NCBI GenBank assembly: GCA_963926475.1
Contig: CAWUXE010000002.1
Coordinates: 248,001 to 312,000, forward strand
Source: UBA2040 sp002384725
Lineage (GTDB): Bacteria > Bacteroidota > Bacteroidia > Flavobacteriales_D > Crocinitomicaceae
Direction of reading: 5' to 3'
Length of the DNA: 64,000 nucleotides
In this document: positions 25,664 to 33,732 of the stretch, in pieces
Layout: each line of letters opens with the position of its first letter
How positions within the stretch are numbered: the first letter of the stretch is position 1
The notes under the pieces: generated by a model
What the model saw: only the letters and a program-made list of their open reading frames with translations
Told to the model about the DNA's origin: nothing
The model's database searches: none
Translations under genes and position numbers: made by a program

Positions 25664-25841
25664 ATTAATAGTATTCAGACAAGGTGAACAAACACTTTTC
25701 GACAATGGTGAAAGCTCATTGTTTCTAGTTAACTATCGTGAGTCGAGCTATATTGATGCTCAGGTTAAATTGATTGATGCCTTGGCAGAGAATGTGAAAT
25801 CAAAGTTGAATCTTGAGTTTGCTCTGGGGATATTGAAATAA
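25656..25841 (+). pseudogene. C-terminal remnant of a TolC-family outer-membrane efflux protein
   Basis: One frame without any start codon reads VFRQGEQTLFDNGESSLFLV, then NYRESSYIDAQVKLIDALAE, and ends LEFALGILK at TAA 25839. The pattern F..GE.SLF.(V/L)N.RE..YI(E/D)AQ.KLI(E/D) is characteristic of the last helices of TolC-like efflux channels in Bacteroidota. It is attached directly to the 3' end of the PhnA-like gene (overlap of a few bases), so the rest of the efflux gene was deleted. No partner efflux genes are in the window. Confidence 0.7.
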
Positions 25842-25843
25842 AA

Positions 25844-25876
25844 AAAAAGCCTCTGAAAAATCAAAAGCTTTTAATT
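25844..25876. terminator. Probable bidirectional terminator
   Basis: An A-rich run with AAAAGC and a matching GCTTTT about 20 bases later lies between the TolC remnant (plus) and the beta-lactamase (minus). The stem is short, so the assignment is tentative. Confidence 0.4.
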
Positions 25877-25889
25877 TATGAATTAATTT

Positions 25890-26723
25890 CTACCAGAACT
25901 TCAAAATTCGAAGTACCTCATCCGTCAATCTAATTCTTTCATCGCTAAATAATGCTTCAGGAAACCCTTCTTCTCTGATAATCAATGTGGCAAAGTAAAT
26001 TCTATTCTTTGGTTTTTGAATATAGCCAACGAACCAACCCATGTCTTTACCATCAACATAACCCCAACCTGTTTTCGCGTAGCGAATGCCGTAACTCGCT
26101 GTATCACGCGCCATGATATTCTTCATGCTTTCTCGAGTCGACTCCTTTAAATTGAATTGTTTCGTTATCAATCTTCTTAAGAAATCTACTTGCTGCAAGG
26201 GCGAAATTTTGGACTCTCCTGTTAACCAGAATTCATCCAAATTATCTTTTCCTATGTCCATGCCTGGATACGCCAACGAATCCATATAGCTTTTCATTTG
26301 AGTCAATCCTATTTTTCGCGCTAACTCTTGGTAACAAGGAACACATGATCTTTGAAACGCATCGCGAAGGTCCAAATCCTTGTTCCAACTTTCCAATCGT
26401 CTTGGTGTGCCGTCGTATTTAAAAATAAAATCTTCGGTAATTGTGCCCGTTTCCAAACCAATTATGGTATTTGGAATTTTAAAGGTCGAAGCAGGAGAAA
26501 ATTCGTCTTTCGCCACACCGAAATCGCTACTTGTATATTGATTGCTGCTTTCGTCGTAAATTAAAATTTGTCCACCTAAATTTTTAGCCCCGAATAAATC
26601 ATTTAAGTCGATACTTTGGAACTTTACTGGCTCTTTTGATCGTGTATATGTGTTGGGAAGTTTTCTACCCTGGGCACAGCCAATCAGTAACACTAGTAAA
26701 CCAACAAGAATTAATAAACGCAT
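25890..26723 (-). CDS. Class D (OXA-type) beta-lactamase lipoprotein
   Basis: The ATG at 26723 gives 277 residues starting MRLLILVGLLVLLIGCAQG, a lipoprotein signal with lipobox Cys16; a longer reading would overlap the divergent vWA gene and hide this signal. All core class D motifs are seen: S79-T-F-K82 (acylation Ser and carbamylated Lys), S126-C-V, FWLTG with the conserved Trp, and K217-T-G followed by W. Length matches class D enzymes. It would hydrolyse penicillins or oxacillin-like compounds in the periplasm, or act as a related penicillin-binding sensor domain; no membrane-sensor fusion is present, favouring the enzyme. Confidence 0.88.
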   Translation of the reverse strand: MRLLILVGLLVLLIGCAQGRKLPNTYTRSKEPVKFQSIDLNDLFGAKNLGGQILIYDESSNQYTSSDFGVAKDEFSPASTFKIPNTIIGLETGTITEDFIFKYDGTPRRLESWNKDLDLRDAFQRSCVPCYQELARKIGLTQMKSYMDSLAYPGMDIGKDNLDEFWLTGESKISPLQQVDFLRRLITKQFNLKESTRESMKNIMARDTASYGIRYAKTGWGYVDGKDMGWFVGYIQKPKNRIYFATLIIREEGFPEALFSDERIRLTDEVLRILKFW

Positions 26724-26790
26724 ATAGTTTTGTTTTGCTGACCAAGTTAGCATTTGAACCGAATTAAAACTTGCTTGTACTGAAGAAAAA

Positions 26791-27936
26791 ATGAACATGA
26801 GAAAGTTAATCGCCCTTTTATTTATTGCAGGAATATCGATTCCTTCAGCATTTTCACAACCGGAAACGAACAATCAACCACCCACCAATGAACGAAAGAT
26901 TCAGATGGCCATCCTTTTCGATGCTTCGGGAAGTATGAATGGTTTATTGTCGCAAGCGAAAGCAAGAATGTGGAGCATCGTCAATGAGTTAACTGCTTTG
27001 CGATACGAAGATGTCGTACCAACAGTCGAAATCGCCTTGTATTCTTACGGATATGATGGTCATCCCGGAAGTGAATATTTCACCAAACAATTGGTGCCAT
27101 TAACAACTGACTTGGACCTCATTTCAGAAAAACTATTCTCCATAACCACAAATGGTGGTTCGGAATATTGCGGTGGAGTTATTGAAAAATCATTGGATGA
27201 TTTAGCTTGGTCAACAGAAAAATTGGACTTAAAAATGATCTATATCGCTGGAAACGAACCCTTCAACCAAGGACCAATCGACTACAAGACAGTGTGTAAA
27301 TCAGCTTGCGAACGTGAAATCTTCATCAACACCATTCATTGCGGTCCGTATGAAGTTGGCGTAAAACATTTTTGGTTCGATGGTGCACAAATTGGCTGTG
27401 GCGACTATTTCCACATCGATGCGGACAAGAGCATTCAGCACATCACAACACCTTATGACTCACTTATAAATGTGTATAACGATTCACTGAATACGACATA
27501 CATCGAATATGGAAGTGATGGAAAAATGCTGAAAGAACGTCAAGCCAAACAAGACGTCAATGCACAAATTATGAGTCCAAGTAGCAAGGCGGAGAGATCC
27601 ATTGCAAAATCGAAAGCCAATTACACCAACACTTCTTGGGATATTGTGGATGCTGAAAAAGATGAAGATTTTAAAATTGAAGATATCAAAGAAGAACAAC
27701 TTCCAGAAATTCTAAAAGGCAAAACAACCGAAGAAAAGAAGAAAATCATCGGTGAGAAATCAGCTGAGCGAGATGAATATCAGAAGAAAATTGCGCAATT
27801 GGGCAAAGATCGTCTACTATTCATTGAGGAGGAAAAAACAAAACTAGGAGATGAAGGCGCCAGCGATTTTGGAACATCTGTTTCAGAAAGCATAGAGAAG
27901 AAGTCGACGAAAATTGGCTATAAAAAACAGAAATAG
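26791..27936 (+). CDS. Exported von Willebrand factor A domain protein
   Basis: This 381-residue protein starts at ATG 26791 (a second ATG at 26797 is equally possible) with a signal peptide ending SAFSQ. The vWA domain begins KIQMAILFDASGSMNGLL, an intact MIDAS motif (Asp-x-Ser-x-Ser), and continues through TNGGSEYCGGVIEKSL and DLKMIYIAGNEPF. The C-terminal third is charged and helical (EEQLPEILKGKTTEEKKK onward) and may be a coiled coil. Periplasmic vWA proteins usually mediate metal-dependent protein contacts; the role here is unknown. It is divergent from the beta-lactamase, so they share a 67-base promoter region. Confidence 0.85.
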   Translation: MNMRKLIALLFIAGISIPSAFSQPETNNQPPTNERKIQMAILFDASGSMNGLLSQAKARMWSIVNELTALRYEDVVPTVEIALYSYGYDGHPGSEYFTKQLVPLTTDLDLISEKLFSITTNGGSEYCGGVIEKSLDDLAWSTEKLDLKMIYIAGNEPFNQGPIDYKTVCKSACEREIFINTIHCGPYEVGVKHFWFDGAQIGCGDYFHIDADKSIQHITTPYDSLINVYNDSLNTTYIEYGSDGKMLKERQAKQDVNAQIMSPSSKAERSIAKSKANYTNTSWDIVDAEKDEDFKIEDIKEEQLPEILKGKTTEEKKKIIGEKSAERDEYQKKIAQLGKDRLLFIEEEKTKLGDEGASDFGTSVSESIEKKSTKIGYKKQK

Positions 27937-27948
27937 TAATTTCATATC

Positions 27949-28322
27949 ATGTCTACAGATGTGATTTCTTTCAAAAGTAAAATACACCACAAAAAGGACC
28001 TCAACATACACTATGTTGAGGTCTCTTAATCTATACTTGACAATTTAGGAGAATTTAAAAAAGGAAAATTCAGTCAACGCGTTTGGATACAAATAAATGA
28101 TAAAGCGAAACACCGTTGGCAAGCCGGAATCGTTGCACTAGGCGGTGGCGACGGATATATCACAGTCTCCGCAGTTCGCATGAAAAAATTCGGAATTCAT
28201 TTTGGTGAAGAAGTGTTGGTTCATCTGGAAAAAGAGTAGACAGAGCCATCATGCTTTTGAACAACTTGAAGAGAATTCCGCCAGGAAAGGAAGATTTCAA
28301 AGAACTCTTATGGAAAGATTAA
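27949..28322 (+). pseudogene. YdeI/OmdA-type protein (DUF1905) broken by a stop and an internal deletion
   Basis: From ATG 27949 the frame reads a DUF1905-like domain (VISFKSKIHHKKDLNIHYVEV), hits TAA at 28027, and then continues in the same frame with SILDNLGEFKKGKFSQRVWI to HFGEEVLVHLEKE and TAG 28237. Immediately after, another frame (28239-28322) reads DRAIMLLNNLKRIPPGKEDF, the exact kind of C-terminus found in the OmdA/YdeI family. The central part of the second domain is therefore missing. Both a nonsense codon and a deletion make this a pseudogene. Confidence 0.72.
27997..28023. repeat. Perfect 12-bp inverted repeat, possible terminator
   Basis: GACCTCAACATA (27997-28008), loop CAC, TATGTTGAGGTC (28012-28023). 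A run of A precedes it and TCTTAAT follows, so it may end transcription of the vWA gene. It lies inside the DUF1905 part of the pseudogene. Confidence 0.6.
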
Positions 28323-28356
28323 CGGCACAAAAACGAATAATCACTTTCCTTATCCT

Positions 28357-28364
28357 TATCTTTG
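28357..28364 (+). promoter_or_regulatory. -7 promoter box of the cysteine desulfurase gene
   Basis: TATCTTTG fits TAnnTTTG exactly, 16 bases before the start codon. A clear -33 TTG is not seen. Confidence 0.5.
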
Positions 28365-28380
28365 CCCAAAATTTATTCGA

Positions 28381-29520
28381 ATGCAAGTTTATCTCGATAA
28401 TGCGGCAACGACACCTGTTGCTCCCAAAGTAGTTGAAGCAATGATTCCAATTCTCAAAGAAGGTTTTGGAAACCCTTCGTCTTCTCACTTTTTTGGTCGA
28501 CAAGTAAAGGCACATATCGAAACGGCCCGAAGATCCATTGCAAAACATATCAATTGTTCACCATCTGAAATTATTTTCACCTCTGGAGGAACAGAAGCTG
28601 ACAACATGGCGATTACTGAAGCTGTGAACTCCTTAGGCGTTAAAAGAATCGTCACCTCGACAATAGAACATCACGCAGTTGGTCACACGGCGGCAAATAT
28701 TTGCGACAAAAAGGATATCGAGTTAGTGTATGTAAAAATCGATGAAAAGGGTCAAGTCGATTTGACTGATTTGAAAACCATTTTATCAGACGGCAAAAAG
28801 ACTTTGGTGAGTTTAATGCACGCCAACAACGAGATTGCAACTTTACTACCTATTGAAGAAGTATCGAAGGTTTGCAGAGAAAATGGAGCTTTTTTCCATT
28901 CAGACACGGTTCAAACGATGGGCCACTACCCGTTCGATTTACAAAAACTAGATATCGATTTCATTACTTGCGCGGCACATAAATTTCATGGCCCGAAAGG
29001 AGTTGGATTTTTGTATATCAATAAAAATGTTCGCATCCATTCCATGATTCACGGCGGTGCACAAGAACGTGGATTGCGCGGTGGCACAGAGAATACATCA
29101 GGAATTGTTGGATTGTCGAAAGCTTTTGATTTGGCGTATGAAGACGTTGCCGAACACCAGAAATATGTGCAAGGCTTGAAGAACCATATGATTTCGGAAT
29201 TGCGAAAAAACATCGAAGGCGTTGAGTTTCACGGCGAAATTGATTCAAATAAAAGCTTGTACACAGTTCTTAATGTTTGTTTACCTAAAACAGAAAAATC
29301 CGGTTTGTTATTATTTACACTCGATTTGAAAGGAATTGCTTGTAGCGGCGGAAGTGCTTGTTCGTCTGGAGCTGTTCTTGGCTCACACGTTCTTGCAGGA
29401 ATCAATGCTCCATCTGATAAACCCAATGCACGATTCTCTTTTTCTCGCTATACGACGAAAGAGGAAATTAATTTTACAATTGGTGTTTTGAAAGAGATAT
29501 ACGCTGGAGTTTTAATTTAG
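28381..29520 (+). CDS. Cysteine desulfurase (NifS/IscS family)
   Basis: This 379-residue class V aminotransferase-fold PLP enzyme begins MQVYLDNAATTPVAP. It has TSGGTEADNMAI (66-77), the PLP lysine in AAHKFHGPKG (His200-Lys201) and the mobile-loop nucleophile Cys327 in SGGSACSSG. The length and the extended Cys loop fit the IscS/NifS (group I) type. It takes sulfur from cysteine to form an enzyme persulfide for Fe-S clusters or thiolation. No scaffold gene (iscU/sufU) is adjacent, so its client pathway is not shown. The rhodanese at 1139 is far away and need not be linked. Confidence 0.92.
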   Translation: MQVYLDNAATTPVAPKVVEAMIPILKEGFGNPSSSHFFGRQVKAHIETARRSIAKHINCSPSEIIFTSGGTEADNMAITEAVNSLGVKRIVTSTIEHHAVGHTAANICDKKDIELVYVKIDEKGQVDLTDLKTILSDGKKTLVSLMHANNEIATLLPIEEVSKVCRENGAFFHSDTVQTMGHYPFDLQKLDIDFITCAAHKFHGPKGVGFLYINKNVRIHSMIHGGAQERGLRGGTENTSGIVGLSKAFDLAYEDVAEHQKYVQGLKNHMISELRKNIEGVEFHGEIDSNKSLYTVLNVCLPKTEKSGLLLFTLDLKGIACSGGSACSSGAVLGSHVLAGINAPSDKPNARFSFSRYTTKEEINFTIGVLKEIYAGVLI

Positions 29521-29631
29521 AGCGCAAATTCGTCCCTTATCCATATAAATCGTCATAGGTGTCAATCGAAATATTAAACGGTCTTTTGTCAATTGCAATA
29601 TTTTATAATCGCCGTTGTCCCTAATACTTAT
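29512..29631 (-). pseudogene. Possible C-terminal remnant of a lipocalin-like gene
   Basis: On the minus strand a 39-codon frame without start reads ISIRDNGDYKILQLTKDRL, then IFRLTPMTIYMDKG and a stop inside the last codons of the desulfurase gene. The YKILxLTKDxLxxR pattern resembles C-termini of Bacteroidota lipocalin-like proteins. The resemblance is from memory of the pattern only, and the piece is short. Confidence 0.3.
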
Positions 29632-29647
29632 TTAATGAAACAGTAAT

Positions 29648-32059
29648 TTAAAACGTATATCTCAAAGTAGCAACAAAATTCCTTCCTGGAGCCGAGATAT
29701 TCGAGGCGAAGACTCTATAATTCTGGTCCAAGATATTCTCACACGCCATCTGCATTCCCAAAAGCGGATGAAATTGATAATTTACACGCACATTGAAGGT
29801 ATACCAAGCAGGCATTCCGTCTGCGGTGGCATTAGCAATATTGTCTTCCCCAATAATGTTGTAATCTTCCAGTTTCTTTTGACCCGAATAATTCACAAAA
29901 AGTTCGGATCTCATTTTTTTCGCAACATATGTCAATCCTACTCTTCCAAAAAACGGAGCGATGTGGTCTAATGGATAATCTGTGGTGTCTGTATTGATTC
30001 TCCCCAAGGTGTAATTGAAAGAAGCGAAACAGCTCAAATCTTTTACTATTTCTCCTCGAATAGCTCCTTCAAAACCTTTAACATAGGCGCTTTGAGAATT
30101 TATTGATGTCCGCACTTGACTCATCGTTCCATTAAATAAAATAGAATCTTGACTTCCGAAAGTAGAGTTTTGCACATTAATTACATTGTTCAATAAAGTG
30201 TAATACCCAAGTGCAGAAACCGTGATCTTATCTTTCAGTACTTTTGATACCCCAACTTCTCCGTTGTAAGAATACTCTGCCTTTAAATCAGGATTCGGAA
30301 CGATTACTGTGCCTGGAATTGACTCAAACACCTTGGCCAAATCGTCCACATTTGGTGCTCTAAATCCCGTTGAAGCGTTTGCCGTAATTCGCCAATCTTT
30401 TCCCGGATTATATACTAATCCAATACTACCAGTAGCATTTGCATTTTGTTGAACGATCTCTGAGAAAGGAAAAGGGAAGAATGTTTTATCGTCGAACGTA
30501 GCATTCAGCTGGATATATGAAAAACGTAATCCGCTTCTTAATATAAACTTTTCCTTTTTCTTGCCTAGTTCTGCTGTTAGGGTTCCGTATGCAGCTGCAC
30601 CATTCATTTCCGAGCCGCCATCTGGGTAACGAGTATCGATGTTCGAACCTTGACCAGTAGCTATATTCAGTCGATTTGCGGTAGATTGAACTTGATTGGT
30701 ATACGCTTCAATACCGTAACTCATCTCACGATTTTTCTTCCGCTTGTCGAAATCGGCGTTGAAAGAAAGGATATCTAAATTCTCTATTTGTGAATCGCGG
30801 TTGTTGTTTTTAAACAGTCGTGTAATCCGACTTTCTTCAATTTGTTGGTAACCAATTACCATGCGCGCATTGTCGTAAATTTTCGATTTCTTCTCCAATT
30901 CCAACATATACGACAAAAACAACCTACGCTGTGGTCCGTAATACCATTCTGCAAATTTCGGATTTGCTCCTGACTCCTGCGTTAACCTGTCATAACGGGG
31001 AATATCATTCGTTGTACTATATTGAAAATTAAGCACCTGACGGACATTCTCCGAACTTTGCCACAAGAATTTCTGCAACAAATCAAGTTGTTCATAGGCA
31101 GAACCTACCTGAAGATTTTGATCCGAATTCTGAATCATCGTGTCTACGCCATCAATTCTATCTTGATACCAAGGTCGTTTTCCAAAATCTGAATATTTAC
31201 TTGAGCGATTCTTCCCTTGTTTCAAATCATTGAATTCAGAAACAGTAAAACTCGTTAAAGATCCAAATCGACGGCTCGCAACACTCATGTCACCGTGAAC
31301 CGCGTAACCATTTGCTGCAGAAAAGTACCTTCCGTAAGCACTTGCTTTTACCAGAGCTTCATCTGAATTGGAAAGAGAAGGTTTCTTCGTGATAAAATGC
31401 ATAACACCACCTAGAGCATCCGAACCGTAAACAGCCGAACTTGGTCCGAAGGCAACCTCTACTCTATCCATAATCGAATTATCCACTGTCATTACGTTTT
31501 GTAAATGTCCGCCTCGATAAATTGCATTGTTCATGCGCACGCCATCCAAAACAATAAGAACTCTATTCGTTTCAAATCCACGAATTATCGGTGAACCGCC
31601 ACCTTGTTGACTTTTTTGCACCAAAATATTTCCAGTCTGGGCAAGAATATCTGCCGTTGATGTCTGATTCATTACTTCCAAGTCATTGGAACGAATAACT
31701 TGAATTTTCTGAACGACATCTCCTTTTTTCTCTTCGAAACGGTTGGCAGAAATCACCACATCATCGTATTCACTTATTTTTTCAGATAAGGAAATAAGAA
31801 ACTGACCTTTCAACTCACTGGCCTCCATTTTTATCGTGTTATAATACCCATGACGGAACACAAACGTCCCCGTCCGTTTTAAACTGGTAAGTTTAGCATA
31901 TCCTTTTGCATCGCTCCGGATGGTTAAGGCAGGCTCCTCTTCATTATAAATTTGAACATTTTCAACTCCCTGTAAAGTCGTTTTATTAATCAATTTTATG
32001 GTTTGTGCTTGGAGGGTAAATAGAGTTAAAAAACACAAGATGGCAAACGTAATTTTCAT
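29648..32059 (-). CDS. TonB-dependent outer-membrane receptor
   Basis: This 803-residue receptor has a signal peptide (MKITFAILCFLTLFTLQAQT), a short CarboxypepD-reg-like beta domain (~20-95), a plug starting DDVVISANRFEEKKGDV with the usual IRGFETNRVLIVLDGVRMNNA and SSAVYGSDALGGVMHF signatures, and a 22-strand barrel ending in RNFVATLRYTF with the C-terminal Phe. It resembles CirA/HmuR-type siderophore, heme or vitamin receptors more than SusC. No SusD is adjacent, so the ligand is undefined. Transcription is isolated. Confidence 0.92.
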   Translation of the reverse strand: MKITFAILCFLTLFTLQAQTIKLINKTTLQGVENVQIYNEEEPALTIRSDAKGYAKLTSLKRTGTFVFRHGYYNTIKMEASELKGQFLISLSEKISEYDDVVISANRFEEKKGDVVQKIQVIRSNDLEVMNQTSTADILAQTGNILVQKSQQGGGSPIIRGFETNRVLIVLDGVRMNNAIYRGGHLQNVMTVDNSIMDRVEVAFGPSSAVYGSDALGGVMHFITKKPSLSNSDEALVKASAYGRYFSAANGYAVHGDMSVASRRFGSLTSFTVSEFNDLKQGKNRSSKYSDFGKRPWYQDRIDGVDTMIQNSDQNLQVGSAYEQLDLLQKFLWQSSENVRQVLNFQYSTTNDIPRYDRLTQESGANPKFAEWYYGPQRRLFLSYMLELEKKSKIYDNARMVIGYQQIEESRITRLFKNNNRDSQIENLDILSFNADFDKRKKNREMSYGIEAYTNQVQSTANRLNIATGQGSNIDTRYPDGGSEMNGAAAYGTLTAELGKKKEKFILRSGLRFSYIQLNATFDDKTFFPFPFSEIVQQNANATGSIGLVYNPGKDWRITANASTGFRAPNVDDLAKVFESIPGTVIVPNPDLKAEYSYNGEVGVSKVLKDKITVSALGYYTLLNNVINVQNSTFGSQDSILFNGTMSQVRTSINSQSAYVKGFEGAIRGEIVKDLSCFASFNYTLGRINTDTTDYPLDHIAPFFGRVGLTYVAKKMRSELFVNYSGQKKLEDYNIIGEDNIANATADGMPAWYTFNVRVNYQFHPLLGMQMACENILDQNYRVFASNISAPGRNFVATLRYTF

Positions 32060-32216
32060 GCAATTAGTTTTCGTTCATTGAATCAATAATCGAGCCAAAT
32101 TTTAACTATTTGATAACATTTGCTTTACAGCGATATTACGATTTAAAGCCTCGTTAATAAAGATAATTGATTAATTAATATTATCTTTTCGAACTTGCAC
32201 AGAAGAGAAAAACAGA

Positions 32217-32846
32217 ATGACAAAGAACACCTATTTAAAAACACAAAAAACTGCTCGTTTGACCTGGGTGAAAGGTTCTGATGTTCAAGCGAAAAAACTG
32301 CTTATTGTTCTTCATGGATACGGTCAACTCTCTACTTTCTTTTCGCGGAAGTTTTCTGAGATGCAAACAAATGGACATGATATTGTTATACCCGAAGGCT
32401 TGCATCGGTTTTATTTAGCTGGCAGCGCAGGCCGCGTTGGTGCGTCCTGGATGACAAAAGAAGAGCGAGAAGCAGATATTGCGGATAACCACGCGTATTT
32501 ATCTGAAATTCTTAAAATATACTGCTCTGAATACGAAGAATTTTCAATACTTGGATTTTCACAAGGCGGGGCGACTGCAGCGCGATTTCATTGTGAAAAC
32601 CCTGCACTATTTAAATCATTAATTCTATGGGCCTCGATTTTTCCACCCGATGTTGAAAGTCCTGAAACAAGTTTAAAAGGAAGAAATAATTACTTCGTAC
32701 TTGGAACACAAGATGAATATTTCTCAACAGAGAAACAAAAAGAAGTACTAAATTTGCACAAAGAATTGGAAATGAATGTGATTTCTTTTGATGGCGGTCA
32801 CGATATTCAAAAAGATGTTTTGGAGTCTATTTTGATTAACATTTAG
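32217..32846 (+). CDS. Alpha/beta hydrolase, carboxylesterase/phospholipase type
   Basis: This 209-residue single-domain hydrolase has the oxyanion motif LHGYGQ, the nucleophile elbow GFSQGG (Ser115), a catalytic Asp in GTQDEYF (Asp166) and His in GGHDI (His195), a full triad in the order and spacing of the bacterial carboxylesterase/lysophospholipase (YpfH-like) family. It lacks a signal peptide, so it is cytoplasmic. Natural substrates are probably short acyl esters. It precedes the LolA-like gene by about 50 bases and may share its transcript. Confidence 0.88.
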   Translation: MTKNTYLKTQKTARLTWVKGSDVQAKKLLIVLHGYGQLSTFFSRKFSEMQTNGHDIVIPEGLHRFYLAGSAGRVGASWMTKEEREADIADNHAYLSEILKIYCSEYEEFSILGFSQGGATAARFHCENPALFKSLILWASIFPPDVESPETSLKGRNNYFVLGTQDEYFSTEKQKEVLNLHKELEMNVISFDGGHDIQKDVLESILINI

Positions 32847-32897
32847 ATAACAAGTTTTGGCACAGTTTGTGACATACATTATAAAAAACATAAACAA

Positions 32898-33533
32898 ATG
32901 AAATATTTAATCTTACTTATCGGTTTCGTTTCCTTTACCTCTTATGGTCAAGATTATGAGGCACAAGGTGTTATAGATAAGCTTTCGGCTAACCTAAAAG
33001 TACAAACCTCATTTTACGTTGAATTCAGCGCGAATATTAAAAACAATGTTTCAGGAACAAATGAGTCCGAAACTGGAAAAGGCTGGGTAAAAGGAGACAA
33101 GTTTTATGCTTCTTACGGTGAAAACACGATCATTTCTAATGGGTTGAAAACGTGGACAGTTGTAAAAGAAGAAAAAACAGTTTACGAGACGGATGCGAGT
33201 GACGATGATGAAGAATCAATGAATCCAAAGAAATTGATGACCGTTTGGGAAGAAGGATTTAAAAACAAATACGTCACATCTGAAAAATTGAATGGCGTAC
33301 AAGTACATAAAATCTACCTTCATCCGAAAGATCCGAGTAAAGCTGAATACCACACTATCGTTTTGTACATTTCAACTGAAGGGTACGAGCTAAAAAGAGC
33401 TATTATGAAATCGAAAGATGGAACCGTTATGACCTATACCTTAACAAAATACGATGCTAATCCTTCAATAGATGATTCGAAATTCGTTTATGACGCGAAA
33501 AAATATCCGGGTTATACGTTGATTAAGGATTAA
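32898..33533 (+). CDS. LolA-like outer-membrane lipoprotein carrier protein
   Basis: This 211-residue exported protein starts MKYLILLIGFVSFTSYGQ. The mature part begins with a helix (DYEAQGVIDKLSANLKVQ), followed by strands with TSFYVEFSANIKNN, ETGKGWVKGDKFYASYGENTII and NGLKTWTV, typical of the LolA/LolB half-barrel. Bacteroidota LolA homologues carry lipoproteins through the periplasm or sense lipids. An acidic stretch (TDASDDDEES) sits mid-protein. A terminator follows directly. Confidence 0.85.
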   Translation: MKYLILLIGFVSFTSYGQDYEAQGVIDKLSANLKVQTSFYVEFSANIKNNVSGTNESETGKGWVKGDKFYASYGENTIISNGLKTWTVVKEEKTVYETDASDDDEESMNPKKLMTVWEEGFKNKYVTSEKLNGVQVHKIYLHPKDPSKAEYHTIVLYISTEGYELKRAIMKSKDGTVMTYTLTKYDANPSIDDSKFVYDAKKYPGYTLIKD

Positions 33534-33551
33534 TCTAAAAACACTTTATTT

Positions 33552-33585
33552 AAAAGCCTTCTTATTGATTTAGGAAGGCCTTTTT
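33552..33585 (+). terminator. Terminator after the LolA-like gene
   Basis: AAAAGCCTTC (33552-33561) pairs with GAAGGCCTTTT (from 33575) with one bulged base, followed by T residues. Confidence 0.65.
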
Positions 33586-33611
33586 ATGCTTAAATAAGTT
33601 TCGAAATCACA

Positions 33612-33696
33612 CCTCCCTCTGCCGATCCTCATGGAGGGAAGAAAAATTATCAAAAATCTTAAATGCACATTAGAGTTGCATCCCTCCTTGATGAGG
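33612..33696. repeat. Interrupted palindromic element
   Basis: CCTCATGGAGGGA (33627-33639) recurs inverted as TCCCTCCTTGATGAGG (33681-33696) with a three-base insertion, and CCTCC/GGAGG forms a smaller hairpin inside. It is richer in GC than the surroundings and lies between convergent genes. Confidence 0.4.
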
Positions 33697-33732
33697 GACC
33701 GAAGGGTTTGTGCTATTAGCATTTAAAAAAAA

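Noticed and set aside
26724..26873. N-terminal extension of the beta-lactamase
   Set aside because: It overlaps the divergent vWA gene and would bury the lipoprotein signal.
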